Both the position numbers and the translations under genes were made by a program. From Allomyces arbusculus (Eukaryota > Blastocladiomycota > Blastocladiomycetes > Blastocladiales > Blastocladiaceae): DNA of 43,479 nt. The stretch spans positions 1 through 43,479 of the forward strand of contig JADHYV010000115.1 of the NCBI GenBank assembly GCA_027604705.1, given 5' to 3'. Below the pieces are notes generated by a model that saw nothing but the letters and a program-made list of their open reading frames with translations, did not search any database and was not told the origin of the DNA. Shown one piece after another: positions 21,925-32,568 of this stretch (position 1 is the first letter of the stretch; every line of letters starts with the position of its first letter).

Positions 21925-22883
21925 ATGGCGCTCAAGCTCGAGGCACCAAAGGCCGGCTTCTCGTTTGACCTGCACGCGCGCAATGACATGCTCGTCTCGC
22001 GCGGCGCCAAGGTGCCCAAGGCCACCAAGACCGGCACCACCATCGTCGGCGTCATTTACAAGGTACATACGCTCGCTGATCCTTGCAAATCGACGCGCCG
22101 CGTCCAGCGCTGATCCGCGGCTCAATACCCACACAGGACGGCGTCGTGCTCGGTGCCGATACCCGCGCCACCGAGGGCCCCATCGTCGCCGACAAGAACT
22201 GCGAAAAGATCCACTACATTGCCCCCAACATGTACTGCTGCGGTGCCGGCACCGCCGCCGACACCGAGTTCACCACCAACCTCATCTCCTCGCAAATCGA
22301 GCTGCACAGCCTCTCCACAGGCCGCGAAGCCCGCGTCGTCACGGCCATGACCATGCTCAAGCAACATCTCTTCCGGTACCAGGGCCACGTCGGTGCCGCC
22401 TTGATTCTCGGCGGGGTCGACTTCCACGGGCCACAGCTCTTCACGATCCACCCGCACGGGTCGACCGACAAGTTGCCTTACGTGACCATGGGGTCCGGGT
22501 CGCTCGCGGCCATGGCCGTCATGGAGGCCAAGTGGCAGCCGGACATGGATCGCCAACAGGCGATTGACGTGGTCGACGAGGCCATTCGCGCTGGTATCTT
22601 CAACGACCTCGGGTCCGGGTCGAACGTCGACGTGTGCGTCATCACCAAGGGCAACGTTGACTACCTGCGCAACTACGCCAGGCCCAACGAGCGCGGCGTG
22701 CGCGAGGGCGTCTACACTTACGCACCGGGAACCACGAGTGCGTTTTCGATTTGGCACACGATTAATTACTGTTCTTGGGCGTCCACCTTATTTTCCTTCG
22801 CGATATTTCCGGTAGAGGTTCTCACCGAAACGATTACGAACCTCGTCGACGTGATCGAGGGCGATGCCATGGACCTGTCATAG
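21925..22883 (+). CDS. PUP1: 20S proteasome beta-2 subunit
   Basis: Trypsin-like catalytic subunit of the 20S core. Exons 21925-22062, 22137-22737 and 22816-22883 give 268 residues. The propeptide is 37 residues and ends ATKTG; the mature protein starts TTIVGV. In mature numbering the catalytic set is visible: Thr1, Asp17 (GADTRA) and Lys33 (CEKIHY). Pocket positions Ala20, Cys31 and Gly45 match beta-2 rather than beta-1 or beta-5. [12 protein letters not shown] and [11 protein letters not shown], with the Ser/Asp that support the active site, follow. The C-terminal arm (VLTETITNL) that embraces beta-3 is completed by the last exon. It is divergent from RNase H1 with about 400 bp between starts. 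I use the yeast symbol by family match. Confidence 0.95.
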
Positions 22884-24327
22884 CTGATCGAGCACAATGG
22901 TTGCGGTTCGGTCCGTTAGGTGTCGCCGAAATCGAGGAAATCAGGGCGGGCAGAGCCAGAGATTGCTGTATAAAGTCCATAACGAGCCGCCAATCTTGGC
23001 GTTTTCTCTCCAACGTTTTTCCTCCACCTCTCGCCACCTCAGTGTGTGAATCGCATGCTCCAAGAGGCTCCAATGCGCTTGGACTCGTCTCGAGCATAAC
23101 CCCAGGAGAGCAAAGGCAGTCAGTCCTAACACAACGCATTATCTATGTTCCACCTCTCCGACCTCCGTTACTCGCGCAAACACCCTGCCCATCAACCGTC
23201 TTGCATCGCAGCGCCCTGGTATCCACGTCAAATTGCCGCACACGCCGTGCGTACGGGCGCCACCTCCGACCCACAGACTGTCGTGGATCCGCGCGCCAGG
23301 CGGCGTGCCAAGGACCTGCGTGCTGTCGAGCCGCCAGCCCGGAGCCGGTCAAGGAGATTGACCACGGCGACGGCCGTTCTCATCATTGCCAGCGATGCAC
23401 CAAATATGATTTTATTGGAGCCTAGTCACTCTATCACAATCGGGTAATCCCATCTATCGTAAGATATCTACCCGCATAACAATCGCGTCGCTGTCATTGC
23501 CGCAGAGATAATTTGGAGAGCGGAGCGTACGCCACGCAGGTGCGTATGGCCGTCGCGGTCGCGCCTGGCACCAGCCGGTATCGATCAGACTACGTGTCAG
23601 ACTGCGTCGGATGACCGCGTCTGGATCGACGGGGAAGGGGGTGGGGAGGGTGCTCACCCACTCGGCCATTGAAGCGGTCGATATCGGACGGAAAATCGCG
23701 ATTCAAGGTGCGTGCTGCCTCTGTCCCGCAGTGGCAATGAGCACGAACAGCTCATACACCGTGCGCCCGCGAGAAGGAATTCGCATTGCTGCAGCCGACA
23801 AGACAGACCGCAAACAGCGCGAGAGAATCCCGACGCGCGTCACATCACCACAAACAAACTCAACCAGGCACGATGGGGTCAGTAAGGAAATGAAATCGTA
23901 ATAAATCTGCGATCAGCGCGTGCGGAACGGCGGTGTCGTTGGGGAAGGGGATGGGGAGGGCGACGACATGATTGACGACAAAACGGATCTAAAGACAAAC
24001 GAGAGGGAGGGACAAGAAGCGTTCAGTCCTGCGAGCACTGTGTCAGCGAGGCAATAAGCTGGGAGTTTCACGTCACCACGCGAACGAGGCGTACAAGTAC
24101 GGTGCTCTTTCGCCGCTTTGCCCTGGGCGACAAAAGGCCGGCCCCTCGCCATGAGCGCTCTCTTCACACAACCTCGCCCCACCTCGCTCTTTCCTTGAGC
24201 GAGAACTTGCACACAAATACTTGCGCTCAGTTGCGCCTCTCGCTCGCGCTCATGTGCACCCATCGTTAAGTATTGCAGCAACCCTGCTTCTGGCGGGCGA
24301 ACTGCTCATGCGACGCTCAGGTCACCC
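22884..24327. other. intergenic interval without recognised gene
   Basis: About 1.4 kb after the proteasome gene. Only short, motif-free frames; no tRNA-like cloverleaf or repeat noticed. Two G-rich GGGGAAGGGGGTGGGGAGGG-like tracts lie near 23634-23652 and 23940-23960. Confidence 0.5.
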
Positions 24328-24915
24328 TTGATTCTTGCTCCAAAGTCGATGACATGCAACGTGCCCATTCAATCAGATCATGCTAGAATGTTGCGTGCAG
24401 CGCGGCTGATTGTTTGGGACAAGTGTTCCATGGCCCACCGATTTGCACTGGAAGCAGTCCTTGACGATCATTTGCGCGACATCACGGGCGTTGACGCTCC
24501 ATTTGGTGGCAACGTCGTGATTTTTGGTGGCGAATTTAGCCAAACTCTGCCAGTCGTTCGTGGAGGAACGGCTGGGGACACGGTTGCCGCATGTTTGGAG
24601 CGATCAAAACTTTGGCAGCACGTCCAAAACGCTTTCCGATTGACCCAGAACATGCGTGCTGCTGGTCAACAAGGGCACGATGCTTGACTTCTGTCAATTG
24701 GCAATGGGGAATGCGCCGCGAATCAACAACCCGAACGTGTATCCCGCGACAATCAAGGAAGAGAAGCTCGCCGCTCACCCGGAACGTGTTCGTTATGGTC
24801 CCACTGTCAAGAAGGAGTCAAGGGCGATCAGCCTAGAGATCTCTGCCTTGCGACTCCGTACCGAGTCGGAAATGAAGGCGTTTCCTCTCCACTCGCTTTT
24901 GATTCTTGCCATTTA
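24328..24915 (+). mobile_element. broken Pif1/Helitron-type helicase fragment
   Basis: The plus frame 24328-24687 reads AARLIVWDKCSMAHRFALEA, then PFGGNVVIFGGEFSQTLPVV and LWQHVQNAFRLTQNMRA. These are helicase motifs II, III and IV of the Pif1 superfamily, as found in Helitron transposons and their host-derived relatives. The Walker-B acid pair (normally DE) reads DK, and GGDFRQ reads GGEFSQ. The frame then stops. A following frame (about 24656-24913) carries LLVNKGTMLDFCQLAMGNA and NNPNVYPATIKEEKLAAH, which resembles the next part of the same protein after a frameshift. No Walker A part (GKT) or Helitron ends were found, so it is a truncated relic of about 0.6 kb. Confidence 0.7.
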
Positions 24916-25533
24916 GCCATCGACCGCGGCATGTCGAGCTCGCGCACGGACCATCACCAAACGACTTGAGTGATCGACGCGGTCATGTGAGTTGGAAAGG
25001 TGTTCAATCTGCAAACCATTCGCCTTCAACCGCAACAAGACAGGCTGCGCCAAAGTCATTCAACCACGCTGCCCAACTGGTTGCATTGAGCAGCGGGCGA
25101 CCCATTTCCGGAGCCAACCGCCGCTTCAAGCATTGCCCGTCATCTTGGAGCCAATTCGCGAAGAGCAACCTACACCAACAGCTCGCTGTCCCAACAGCTC
25201 TTGGATCCTCAACCACCCGTCAACTCGCCGTTTTCTAACCCGCCGACCTGCTCGTTAAGACCATGTATGGTAGGCTGCGACTCTTCCTCGAAATGGAACG
25301 GCCACATCAGCATCCGCGAACCTAACAAGTTGGCGTTGCAAACCAGGACGACCACCCACGGGCTCCGGCGCTGCGGCACCACGGCCGGGGACAAGGAGTG
25401 GAACGTGTGCGTGTGGGAGTCTCACCTGATCTCGTCGGATGGTCGTAGTCAGTCACTCATCGCCTGTCGCGGATCGTTTTCGGCAGCATGGGGTCGCGGC
25501 GCAACGTCGCTTGGTGGACCCCCCAAGACGGGC
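24916..25533. other. interval between helicase relic and IFT74
   Basis: About 0.6 kb that should contain the promoter and possibly further 5' coding sequence of IFT74. A frame open from 25201 runs into the first IFT74 exon and includes an in-frame ATG at 25267. Confidence 0.4.
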
Positions 25534-27563
25534 ATGGGGTTCTCGATGGTACGTGCTGTCAATCGCCCGTTTCGTCGCCAGGTTGTTTCAATCTCACTGA
25601 TATTCCACCTGTCGATCACCAACAGCCGCCGTCGACAGCCATGATGCGGCCCGGGACGTCCGCGCGGGGTCTGTACTTTATCGTCACTGACTTGCGCGCG
25701 CGTATCCGGGATGCTCGCTCACTCCCAAGCCTTCCATCTCCCACAGTCCCAATGACGGCCATGGGCGAGCGCCCGCTCACGCAGCAAGGGATCGGAGGCA
25801 TGCCCAAGACCGGGTACGGCACGAGCGCGGGCGGTGGTGGGCGCGCCGTCCAGGACCGGTCCTACTGGATGGGCGAGATCAAGCAGCGGCTCGCGGCACT
25901 GAACGTGGAGATGAACAAAATTCGCAGCGACATGGACGTGCTCGAGCGCGAGAATGCCAATTACGTCAACTTGGAGAAGCGGTACGTGCTCGTATGTCGT
26001 CGTCGCGAAGTGCCGTTGCGAGAATCTCACGATTTGAACGACCATAGAGCGATGGGCTTGACCGACGAGTTGCGCGACTTGCAGGGGCAGCTCGGCGACT
26101 ACAACACGCTGATTGATAAGCTGCACACGGGCGCCGACTTCGAGGAGACGCAGCGTGCCGCCAAGGAGCTCGCGATTAAGAATAATCGCGACCAGGAGGA
26201 GATTGACACCTTGTTTATGGGCCGACAGGAGTACGTGCTTGACCAGCTCGGTGTCGCGCACTTTGCGGATTAGCTAACCGCCTGCATTCGCTTCCTTAGA
26301 AACGAGCGCCAAATCAAGGCGTGCGAGGAGCAGCTCGCCCAGGAAAAGGACAAGGCCTCGTCGCGCATTTCCGAGCTGGTGCGTGTTGCGTTTTTGGACT
26401 TCTCTCCCAGGTTGACGATTGAAATTGCTCACTCCCACTTTGCCGTCAACGATTAGGGTCCCGATACGCAAGCCAAATGGACGCAACTCGAAGCCGACAA
26501 CACGCGACTTCTCGCCGACATTGCGCAGCAGCAAACGGCGCTGACGGGCGCGCAGGCCAGGCAGACGCAGCTCGAGCGCGACCTGCAGCAGGACCCGGCG
26601 CGGCAAAAGACGTGGTCGTTGCAGGAAAGGAAGCGACAGCTGCAGACTAAGTTGCACGAGATGGCTGCGGCCGACCAGGCGGGCGCGGCGCTCGATACCA
26701 AGGAGGCGATTCTCGAGGACATCAAGAAGAATAATGCCGAGATTGCCAATATCGACCGCAACTTGGCCGACCTTGAGCGCGCGCGGCAAGCCTTGGCCAT
26801 GCAGATCCAGCAGCTAGATTCGACCGTGTCCGAGGAAAAGGCGGCCAAGTTTGAGGAACTCACGCGCAAGGACAAGGAAATGACGGCGTTCTTGGCCGAG
26901 GCACCGGCGCTGCTCCAGGCCGAGGCCGAGCGGACCAAGGCCGTGCAGGCCGAGATTGTCGCGCTGCTTGCGGGATTGCACGACTTGTCGGGCACGACGC
27001 TTGGGACCGCCGCCGATTTGCAGACCATGACGGGCGACTTGGCCGAAAAAGAGAAGGAGCTGACCAACGCCGAGCGCACGCAGCGGCACCTCGATTCGGA
27101 GCGCGAGCGGCTCATGGGCGACCTGGAACGCGTGCATCAGCTCGAGGCCAAGATCGATGCCGAGCGTGTCGCGCTGCAGAAGCGAGTCGAGACGCTGAAT
27201 GCGGAAATGCGGTCGTTTGACGACGTGGACCGAATTCAGCGCGAGCTCACGGCCAAGCACACGGCACTCGCGGCCGAGGTTGCACAGCGGCGGACGGCGC
27301 GCCGCTGGGCCAAGCAGCAGTTGACGATGCAGACGACGCGGTACGAGCTGAAAAAAGCGCAGCTGCAGGATAACGAGACGTATCGGCAGCTCGCCGCGCT
27401 CGAGACCAAGTGGAAGCAGCTCGAGGCGAACAATGCCGCCGCGCGTGAGTTTATTGCCGACAAGACGGCCGAGGCCGAGTACAGCGACGTGCAGCACAAT
27501 GTCATGACCCTCGTCGGTGAGTGTTTGGAGCAGAACATGAAGATGGTGGGACTGGCGCCGTGA
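25534..27563 (+). CDS. IFT74: intraflagellar transport protein 74 (IFT-B core, tubulin/IFT81 partner)
   Basis: Coiled-coil subunit of the IFT-B train, which pairs with IFT81 to carry cargo along the flagellum. Exons: 25534-25548 (start uncertain), 25626-25668, 25747-25981, 26048-26230, 26300-26378 and 26457-27563, about 553 residues (human 600). Family hallmarks: GERPLTQQGIGGM followed by GRAVQDRSYWMGEIKQRLA, KRAMGLTDELRDLQGQLGDY (joined across intron 3) and, near the end, KKAQLQDNETYRQLAALE-KW. Nearly everything after residue 70 is heptad-patterned coiled coil. The Gly/Arg-rich N-terminal tail expected for IFT74 continues upstream of the ATG I chose (GRGATSLGGPPKTG in frame). The true start may therefore be 25267 or an earlier exon. 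This gene is the best evidence that the organism has a flagellated stage. Confidence 0.92.
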
Positions 27564-27795
27564 TGGAGGGAACTGTGAATCAAAAACTTTGATCAAATGG
27601 ACGTTGAAATTGTTCTTGTCATTTGAGCGTTTGGACCATGTGCGTTCAGCTCGCTTCCACGTCGTCTGCGAAGATGAGGTACAGTCGGCATTCACAGCCA
27701 AACTGAACAGAAAAAAGAACCAATACAGTGCGATGGGGAAGGAACATCCAAATCTACATCAATGAAGCGACCCTAGTCACGAGGACAACGGCAAT

Positions 27796-29619
27796 CTAAT
27801 GCTCGGGCCGGTGATCAAACTCGTAGTCGCAGTGCACAAACGCGCGCTCGACATTGGGCAGCAATTCGAGCTTCTTCTGCAGCGACTCGCCGATATCGTG
27901 CGACTCGTGCAGCGTCATTTCTGGCGGCAAGACAATGTCGACTTCGACAAACATACTGTTGCCCAAGTAGTAAGCCTTGCACGTATCGACCTGCCGGATC
28001 TTGGCGTGGTGCGTCGCAGCAATGTAGGTGATCTTGTTGAGGAAAGCGGGCGGCGCCGACCGGCCGACGAGGAGCTGGATGTTCTCTGTGTCGGTGGAGA
28101 AGATCAGCGACACGAAATATTGCCGAGAAGTTGCGTGAAATGAAGCCGTACCCCACGCCGACGCGGACCACGACCGCAAAATCAAGAGGCCAATTACAAT
28201 AGCACCAATCGGGTCAATCCACCAGATCACCTTGGTGCCTACAGCGCGGGAAAAGAGCGTGGTTAGGATATGAACGGTGAAGAATAGATCGTGTGGAAGG
28301 GTGCGAACCGAGCAAGGCCATGGACAAACCAAATGTGTTGAGCGTCAAGTCGTTGGAATGGTCCGTGGCCAAGGTCTTGGCCGTGTTGGACCGGCGGAGG
28401 GCGTAGCAATAAAAGAAGAGAGCGACCTTGACGCCTGCATCGGTAAGATTCGCAGCGTGAGAAATAGCGAGACAATCGCGCACGAATCGTGCCGGAAATG
28501 CGGGAACGTACAAAGCGCGACGCAAATGAGCACAATTTCTTGCCACGACATGGTCGGGATCTTCTCCTCGAACGCAATAAGAGTCGTCACGCCTTGAATC
28601 TGTCGAGAGCATCGCAAGAGTAAGCCCCAATAGCGTTTCGGCGGATGGCAGCCAAAGCCAGCACGAACCACGAGCTGCAGCGATAGAGCGGCCATGAGGC
28701 ACGAGAACACAATGATGCCAATCGTCTCGTACCGCTTCTTACCCTGTTTGTCGAGTCGTGGTTAGATAATGCTGCGGACTTTTGACACAAGCGGTGCGCC
28801 CACGTACCGTTGGGTAGTCGAGGACATTTTGGCGCTTGGCGGCGCGGTCTGCGAGAAGCAGCACCATCTAAGCAACAACCTGTCAGATCTTCTCCACTGG
28901 CAAACGTCGGGCCGGAGTAAGACGAACCCCGGACAGCAGGTCCATAAAGGCATCGGTCGCCGTGCCGAGCAGCGAGAGGGACCCCGAGAGCGACGCAGCC
29001 GTAACTTGGCAGCTGATATTTCACAGACACCCGGATCGGGTCAGAAACGATCAGGGGGTACGCTCTTAGTTGAATGATAGCGGAGGCGTACCAAAAGAGA
29101 ACCACGTTGGCGGCCAAGCTGAGCTGAACCGCCATTGTCACCTATGCCATGGCGCTCGAAAGTGAACTCGACGAAGAATATCAACTCGACAACAACAGCT
29201 CTGCGCACTTTGCGGTCCGTGTCGGCCTGCTCCACCGAGTTGTCGGCAATCGGCGTCAAGAGATCGTCGATGAGTTCATTCTGCTCCTCGTAAAACCGCG
29301 CGACCTTCTTGCCGGACGCGCCCGAGGTCTTGCGTAGCTGCTTGAGCTCCTCGGGCGACTTGCGCGACGTTGTCAGGCGGTGCGTGAGCCCCTCGGAGAG
29401 CCATGGATGCTGCAGCGACTCGGTCGAGGTCGAAACGGACGAGGCCGAGCGCAGTCGCGGCGGTTCCGGCATCATGGGCACGCGCGGCGTCGACGGCGAC
29501 ACAGACGAGGACGCCCCGGACGCGGTGACGAGCGGGATCATGTCGAATGCGGTCGGGCTTGGCGCAAAGGACGTCGGGCTCTGCGCGATGGGTGACGCCG
29601 ACGGGAAATTCGAGGCCAT
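27796..29619 (-). CDS. cation diffusion facilitator transporter, probably Mn-type
   Basis: Proton-coupled exporter of divalent metal into organelles or out of the cell. Nine exons: 29619-29209, 29141-29092, 29012-28928, 28867-28808, 28743-28665, 28592-28512, 28434-28330, 28238-28152 and 28085-27796, giving 415 residues. The N-terminal tail is Ser/Pro-rich, then FYEEQNELIDDLL, typical of the Mn-CDF group. Membrane helices 1-2 include LSGSLSLLGTATDAFMDLLSG; then come LDYPTGKKRYETIG, HSNDLTLNTFG and WWIDPIGAIVIGL. Both metal motifs read DxxxD (DAFMD in helix 2, DHSND in helix 5). That pattern is associated with manganese, whereas HxxxD goes with zinc. The cytoplasmic ZT-dimer domain (NKITYIAATHHAKIRQVDT to FVHCDYEFDH) ends the protein. 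It is convergent with IFT74, 232 bp apart. Confidence 0.93.
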
Positions 29620-30308
29620 GGTGCAGCTCAGGTCACGGTCGGCGGCGTCGTGGCGCTCTCTTCCAACAGGCGATGGCAAGGTTGGAGCAGGTTGCAGCAC
29701 GTCGCCGTTGTCGTTGCAGTGACAAGATAAATACGGGTGGCGGATCACTTGCCGAACGAGTGAACCAGCGACAGCCGCACGTTTTGTCATTTCTTCGTGC
29801 CGACGTGCCGTCGGAGCACGTTCGAGAACGAGGCGCAGGCCGTTTCCATGCCGCGCTGCGAGATCGCCTGAGGCGCCTGACTTGCGACACGCCCACCTGC
29901 CAGCCCTCTCGGCCAAGTCCCGCACGTCCCGCGGCAGAGTGCGGCCTTTCGGGCTCTCGCACACGGCCATGGCCAGCCATCGTCCCCTTCCGGCCGGCCC
30001 ACCGGTTCGCATGCCGTTCGCTGGCACGCAAACCGCGCAAAAACAAGGACGCTGAACGCACGGCGCATCATGGCCTCGGCGCTGCGGCCCAGATGCGGCA
30101 ACTGAAGGCGCCATCCACGTTCCCGTTCACGACCGGGACCGGGTGAGCTCCGGCTACTTGAGGGACTGCACCCCCAGTCGTCACGCTCGCCCAAATCTGC
30201 AGCGACCCGCCATCCAGTCGAACGCTGCAACCACACGCTGCACTCGTTGGCCTCTTGTCCGCACGCAACCAGTAATTCGAATCCACCTCCGCTTCACGAC
30301 ACAGCACC
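29620..30308. other. divergent promoter region, CDF and first PQ-loop gene
   Basis: About 0.7 kb between divergent starts. No gene, repeat or RNA recognised. Confidence 0.5.
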
Positions 30309-30846
30309 ATGACCAACCTGTCGACGACCGAAGTGGAGGCCATTGGCTATGTCGGCGGCGTCGTTTTGGGTACCGGTTAATTGTTCAAGTTTCGCTCAAA
30401 TAAACCCCCCTCGTTGCTCGTGCCCACGGTTCATTTTGCCGACAATGAATAGCGCTCTGCCTGGCGCCGCAAATTGTTCAAGTCGTCCGCACTGAGTCGG
30501 CGGAGGACATTTCCTACGCGTGGCAATTCCTGTACCTCGTTGGCCTTGCAATCACCTTGGTGCGCAACGTGTTCTTGCCAACAGTCCGCGCACGAACCCG
30601 CCGCTGACCGTCGACAATCCCATTGTGCAGGCATACCTGGTCCTGGTGGATGCTGTTGCCGGATACGTTTCAGTGATTGTCGAGATTGCCCTACTTCTCG
30701 TCCTCGTCGCGTGCAAATGGTATTACGACCGGAAGCGCGCAAAGCGCGTATTGCAGGCCGAGCTCGTGGGTGACGTACTCGCAGACATGCGCGCCAGCGA
30801 GAACGGCGCGGATTCTGATGCCAAGGCACCGCTCGCGTCCGCTTGA
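30309..30846 (+). CDS. single-repeat PQ-loop / SemiSWEET-like membrane protein, copy A
   Basis: A 127-residue protein from exons 30309-30369, 30453-30559 and 30631-30846. It has one MtN3/PQ-loop unit of three membrane helices. Helix 1 is IGYVGGVVLALCLAPQIVQV with the PQ pair. The loop RTESAEDISYAWQ links to helix 2, FLYLVGLAITLAYLVLV. Helix 3 is VSVIVEIALLLVLVACKW, followed by a basic then acidic cytoplasmic tail. The family fold (known for SWEET and SemiSWEET) works as a dimer of such units, moving sugars or other small solutes. Transport of sugar by this protein is inference. No second repeat can be found downstream before the stop. The next gene encodes a paralogue with the same two intron positions and phases (phase 1, then phase 0). 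An uncharacterised PQ-loop subfamily is the main alternative. Confidence 0.85.
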
Positions 30847-31698
30847 CGGGTGGACAAGGCGCCTGCATAGCTTATAGTTCTGTTTTTGGGCGTGAATGCA
30901 GATAAATTGGTATTAGGCGGCTCATTTGATGTGTTGCCGTTTGCGGCCAGCTTGCACCACGCGTCGTGCCGCGCCGCGCCGGGCGCGTTCTTTCGCTGAC
31001 AGAGAAAGCACGACAACAAAACCGGCTCAAGAGACCGAGCCTGCACGAGAACACATGAGTCCGCTCATCTTGTCTTGTCGTAACACGGCGGCGGCGCGCC
31101 TCTCGACCGGCCCGAGCTGATGGTCAGATCGCTCATGGCCAACCACCTTGAATGGTGCCGTTCGATTGTTCAGGAGGAGCTGCCACGGGGTGCACATGAT
31201 GATGGCTCGACCGTCATTTCGGCCCCTCTTGCTCGGAAACGACTCTGCAACGCCAACCCTCGGTGGTATTCTGGTGCATTCCCCCGTGCGCGACGCGTCT
31301 TGCAGGCCGACAAATAAACGCGTCCACATGCGACCGCGTCGCCACCAAAACGCGCGCATGTGTTCACGACGCGCACGGACCACGTCGAGTGCCTGTTGTG
31401 TTCCACGCCATAGGTTTGTAATTCGATCTGCTCGCTCGTCTATAAATACTGTCTCCCCCCCCCCCCTCACGCTGCCATGGTCCCATTCTCAACGAGTACT
31501 CCTTCGCGCGCTACTGTCACGACCGACATTTTGTGCTCGCAACTCTTGCAATTTCCGAGTCACACATTGGCGCGCCGCGTCTTTCCTGCCACGTTGACCT
31601 GCCACTGGATGGCTGGTTCGACTCTCTCCATTTTCTTCTCGTACACAGCCCGCCGCGCGTTCCTGTCCCCCGACGTGGCGAACCGGCCGTAAACAAAA
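30847..31698. other. intergenic region between the two PQ-loop genes
   Basis: About 0.85 kb. A TATA-like element and a 12-C run lie near its right end. A short frame from an ATG at 31477 may be an upstream ORF in the leader of copy B. Confidence 0.45.
31441..31448 (+). promoter_or_regulatory. TATA-like element for PQ-loop copy B
   Basis: TATAAATA followed after 6 bases by a run of 12 C (31455-31466) and an ATG at 31477 in good context (GCCATGG). Placement about 250 bp before the coding start of copy B would imply a leader of over 200 nt containing that short frame. Confidence 0.35.
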
Positions 31699-32395
31699 AT
31701 GGATCCGATGATTGTGAATAAGAATTGCCCGGTGCCGACGTGGTACACGGCGCAGGTGATGGGCGCCGAGCCGGCGGCGACGACAGCGGGTGAGCACAGT
31801 GCCTTGGTCGAGGCGATTGGTTATGTGAGCGGAGGGATTCTCGGTACAGATTGATCCGCAGTCGAAATTGTTCTGATTGGAACTACGGTCCCTGACGCGC
31901 GATGATGATGTGGGTGGTGCGGATTAACAGCCGTGTGCCTCGTGCCGCAAATCTACCAAGTGTGGAAGACACGGTCAGCCGAGGATATTTCGTACTGGTG
32001 GTCGTTTCTCTACTTTCTCGGCACGGTCGGGACGCTGGTACGTCTGCGCATGACGTGTCAATCGGTGATGGTGGAGAACCTGACGCGCGCGGATCTAGGT
32101 GTATATGGTGCTCGTAAACGCCGTGGCCGGATGGGTCTCGGGCGCGATTGAGACGGTCATGTTGTTTGTGTTGGTTGGGATCAAGTGGTGGTATGACCGG
32201 CGCGCGCAATTGGCCGGGGATGGTGGAGAGGCGGAGGAGGCCGCGGTGATAGCAGCGGTGAGGACGGCACCGTCAGTGCGCAGTCACCGATCGGCGTCTT
32301 CGTCGACGGTCAAGTACCCGGGCCGCGTGCTGTACGCGGTGGTGGATCAGGTCGAGGACGAGAACGCGACCACGGTCGGTGCGGGCGATGCGTGA
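31699..32395 (+). CDS. single-repeat PQ-loop / SemiSWEET-like membrane protein, copy B
   Basis: A 182-residue paralogue of copy A, from exons 31699-31843, 31931-32037 and 32099-32395. The middle exon is exactly 107 nt in both genes and the intron phases agree. The N-terminus is 30 residues longer (MDPMIVNKNCPVPTWYT). Helix 1 reads IGYVSGGILAVCLVPQIYQV, the loop WKTRSAEDISYWW and helix 2 FLYFLGTVGTLVYMVLV. Helix 3 reads VSGAIETVMLFVLVGIKWWY, then an acidic, Ser-rich tail of about 70 residues. SAEDISY and the Glu in helix 3 are conserved between the copies, while tails differ fully. That fits an old tandem duplication under constraint in the membrane part. An upstream ATG at 31477 is in another frame, so 31699 is preferred; the in-frame Met near residue 21 is also possible. 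Confidence 0.85.
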
Positions 32396-32568
32396 GAGTG
32401 GGCATGTGGGCTCGCGGAAGGGGAGTTGCGACCAGCAAAGACGAGAAGAAGCAGAATATACACGTGTTTTTGGCGGTTGCATGATATTAGGCAGCGCGGC
32501 AACGGAAAAGTGGAGAGAAGCCGCTGCCCGACGAGACGAAAGGAAAACGGCGGCAACGAGAGAGAAAT

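Noticed and set aside
26814-27701. 295-codon minus-strand open frame
   Set aside because: Antisense to the IFT74 coiled coil; Leu/Arg-rich shadow.
30309-32395. The two PQ-loop genes as halves of one SWEET gene
   Set aside because: Copy A ends with a stop after a hydrophilic tail, copy B has its own start and leader, and both carry the same first-exon layout. This fits duplication better than one split gene.
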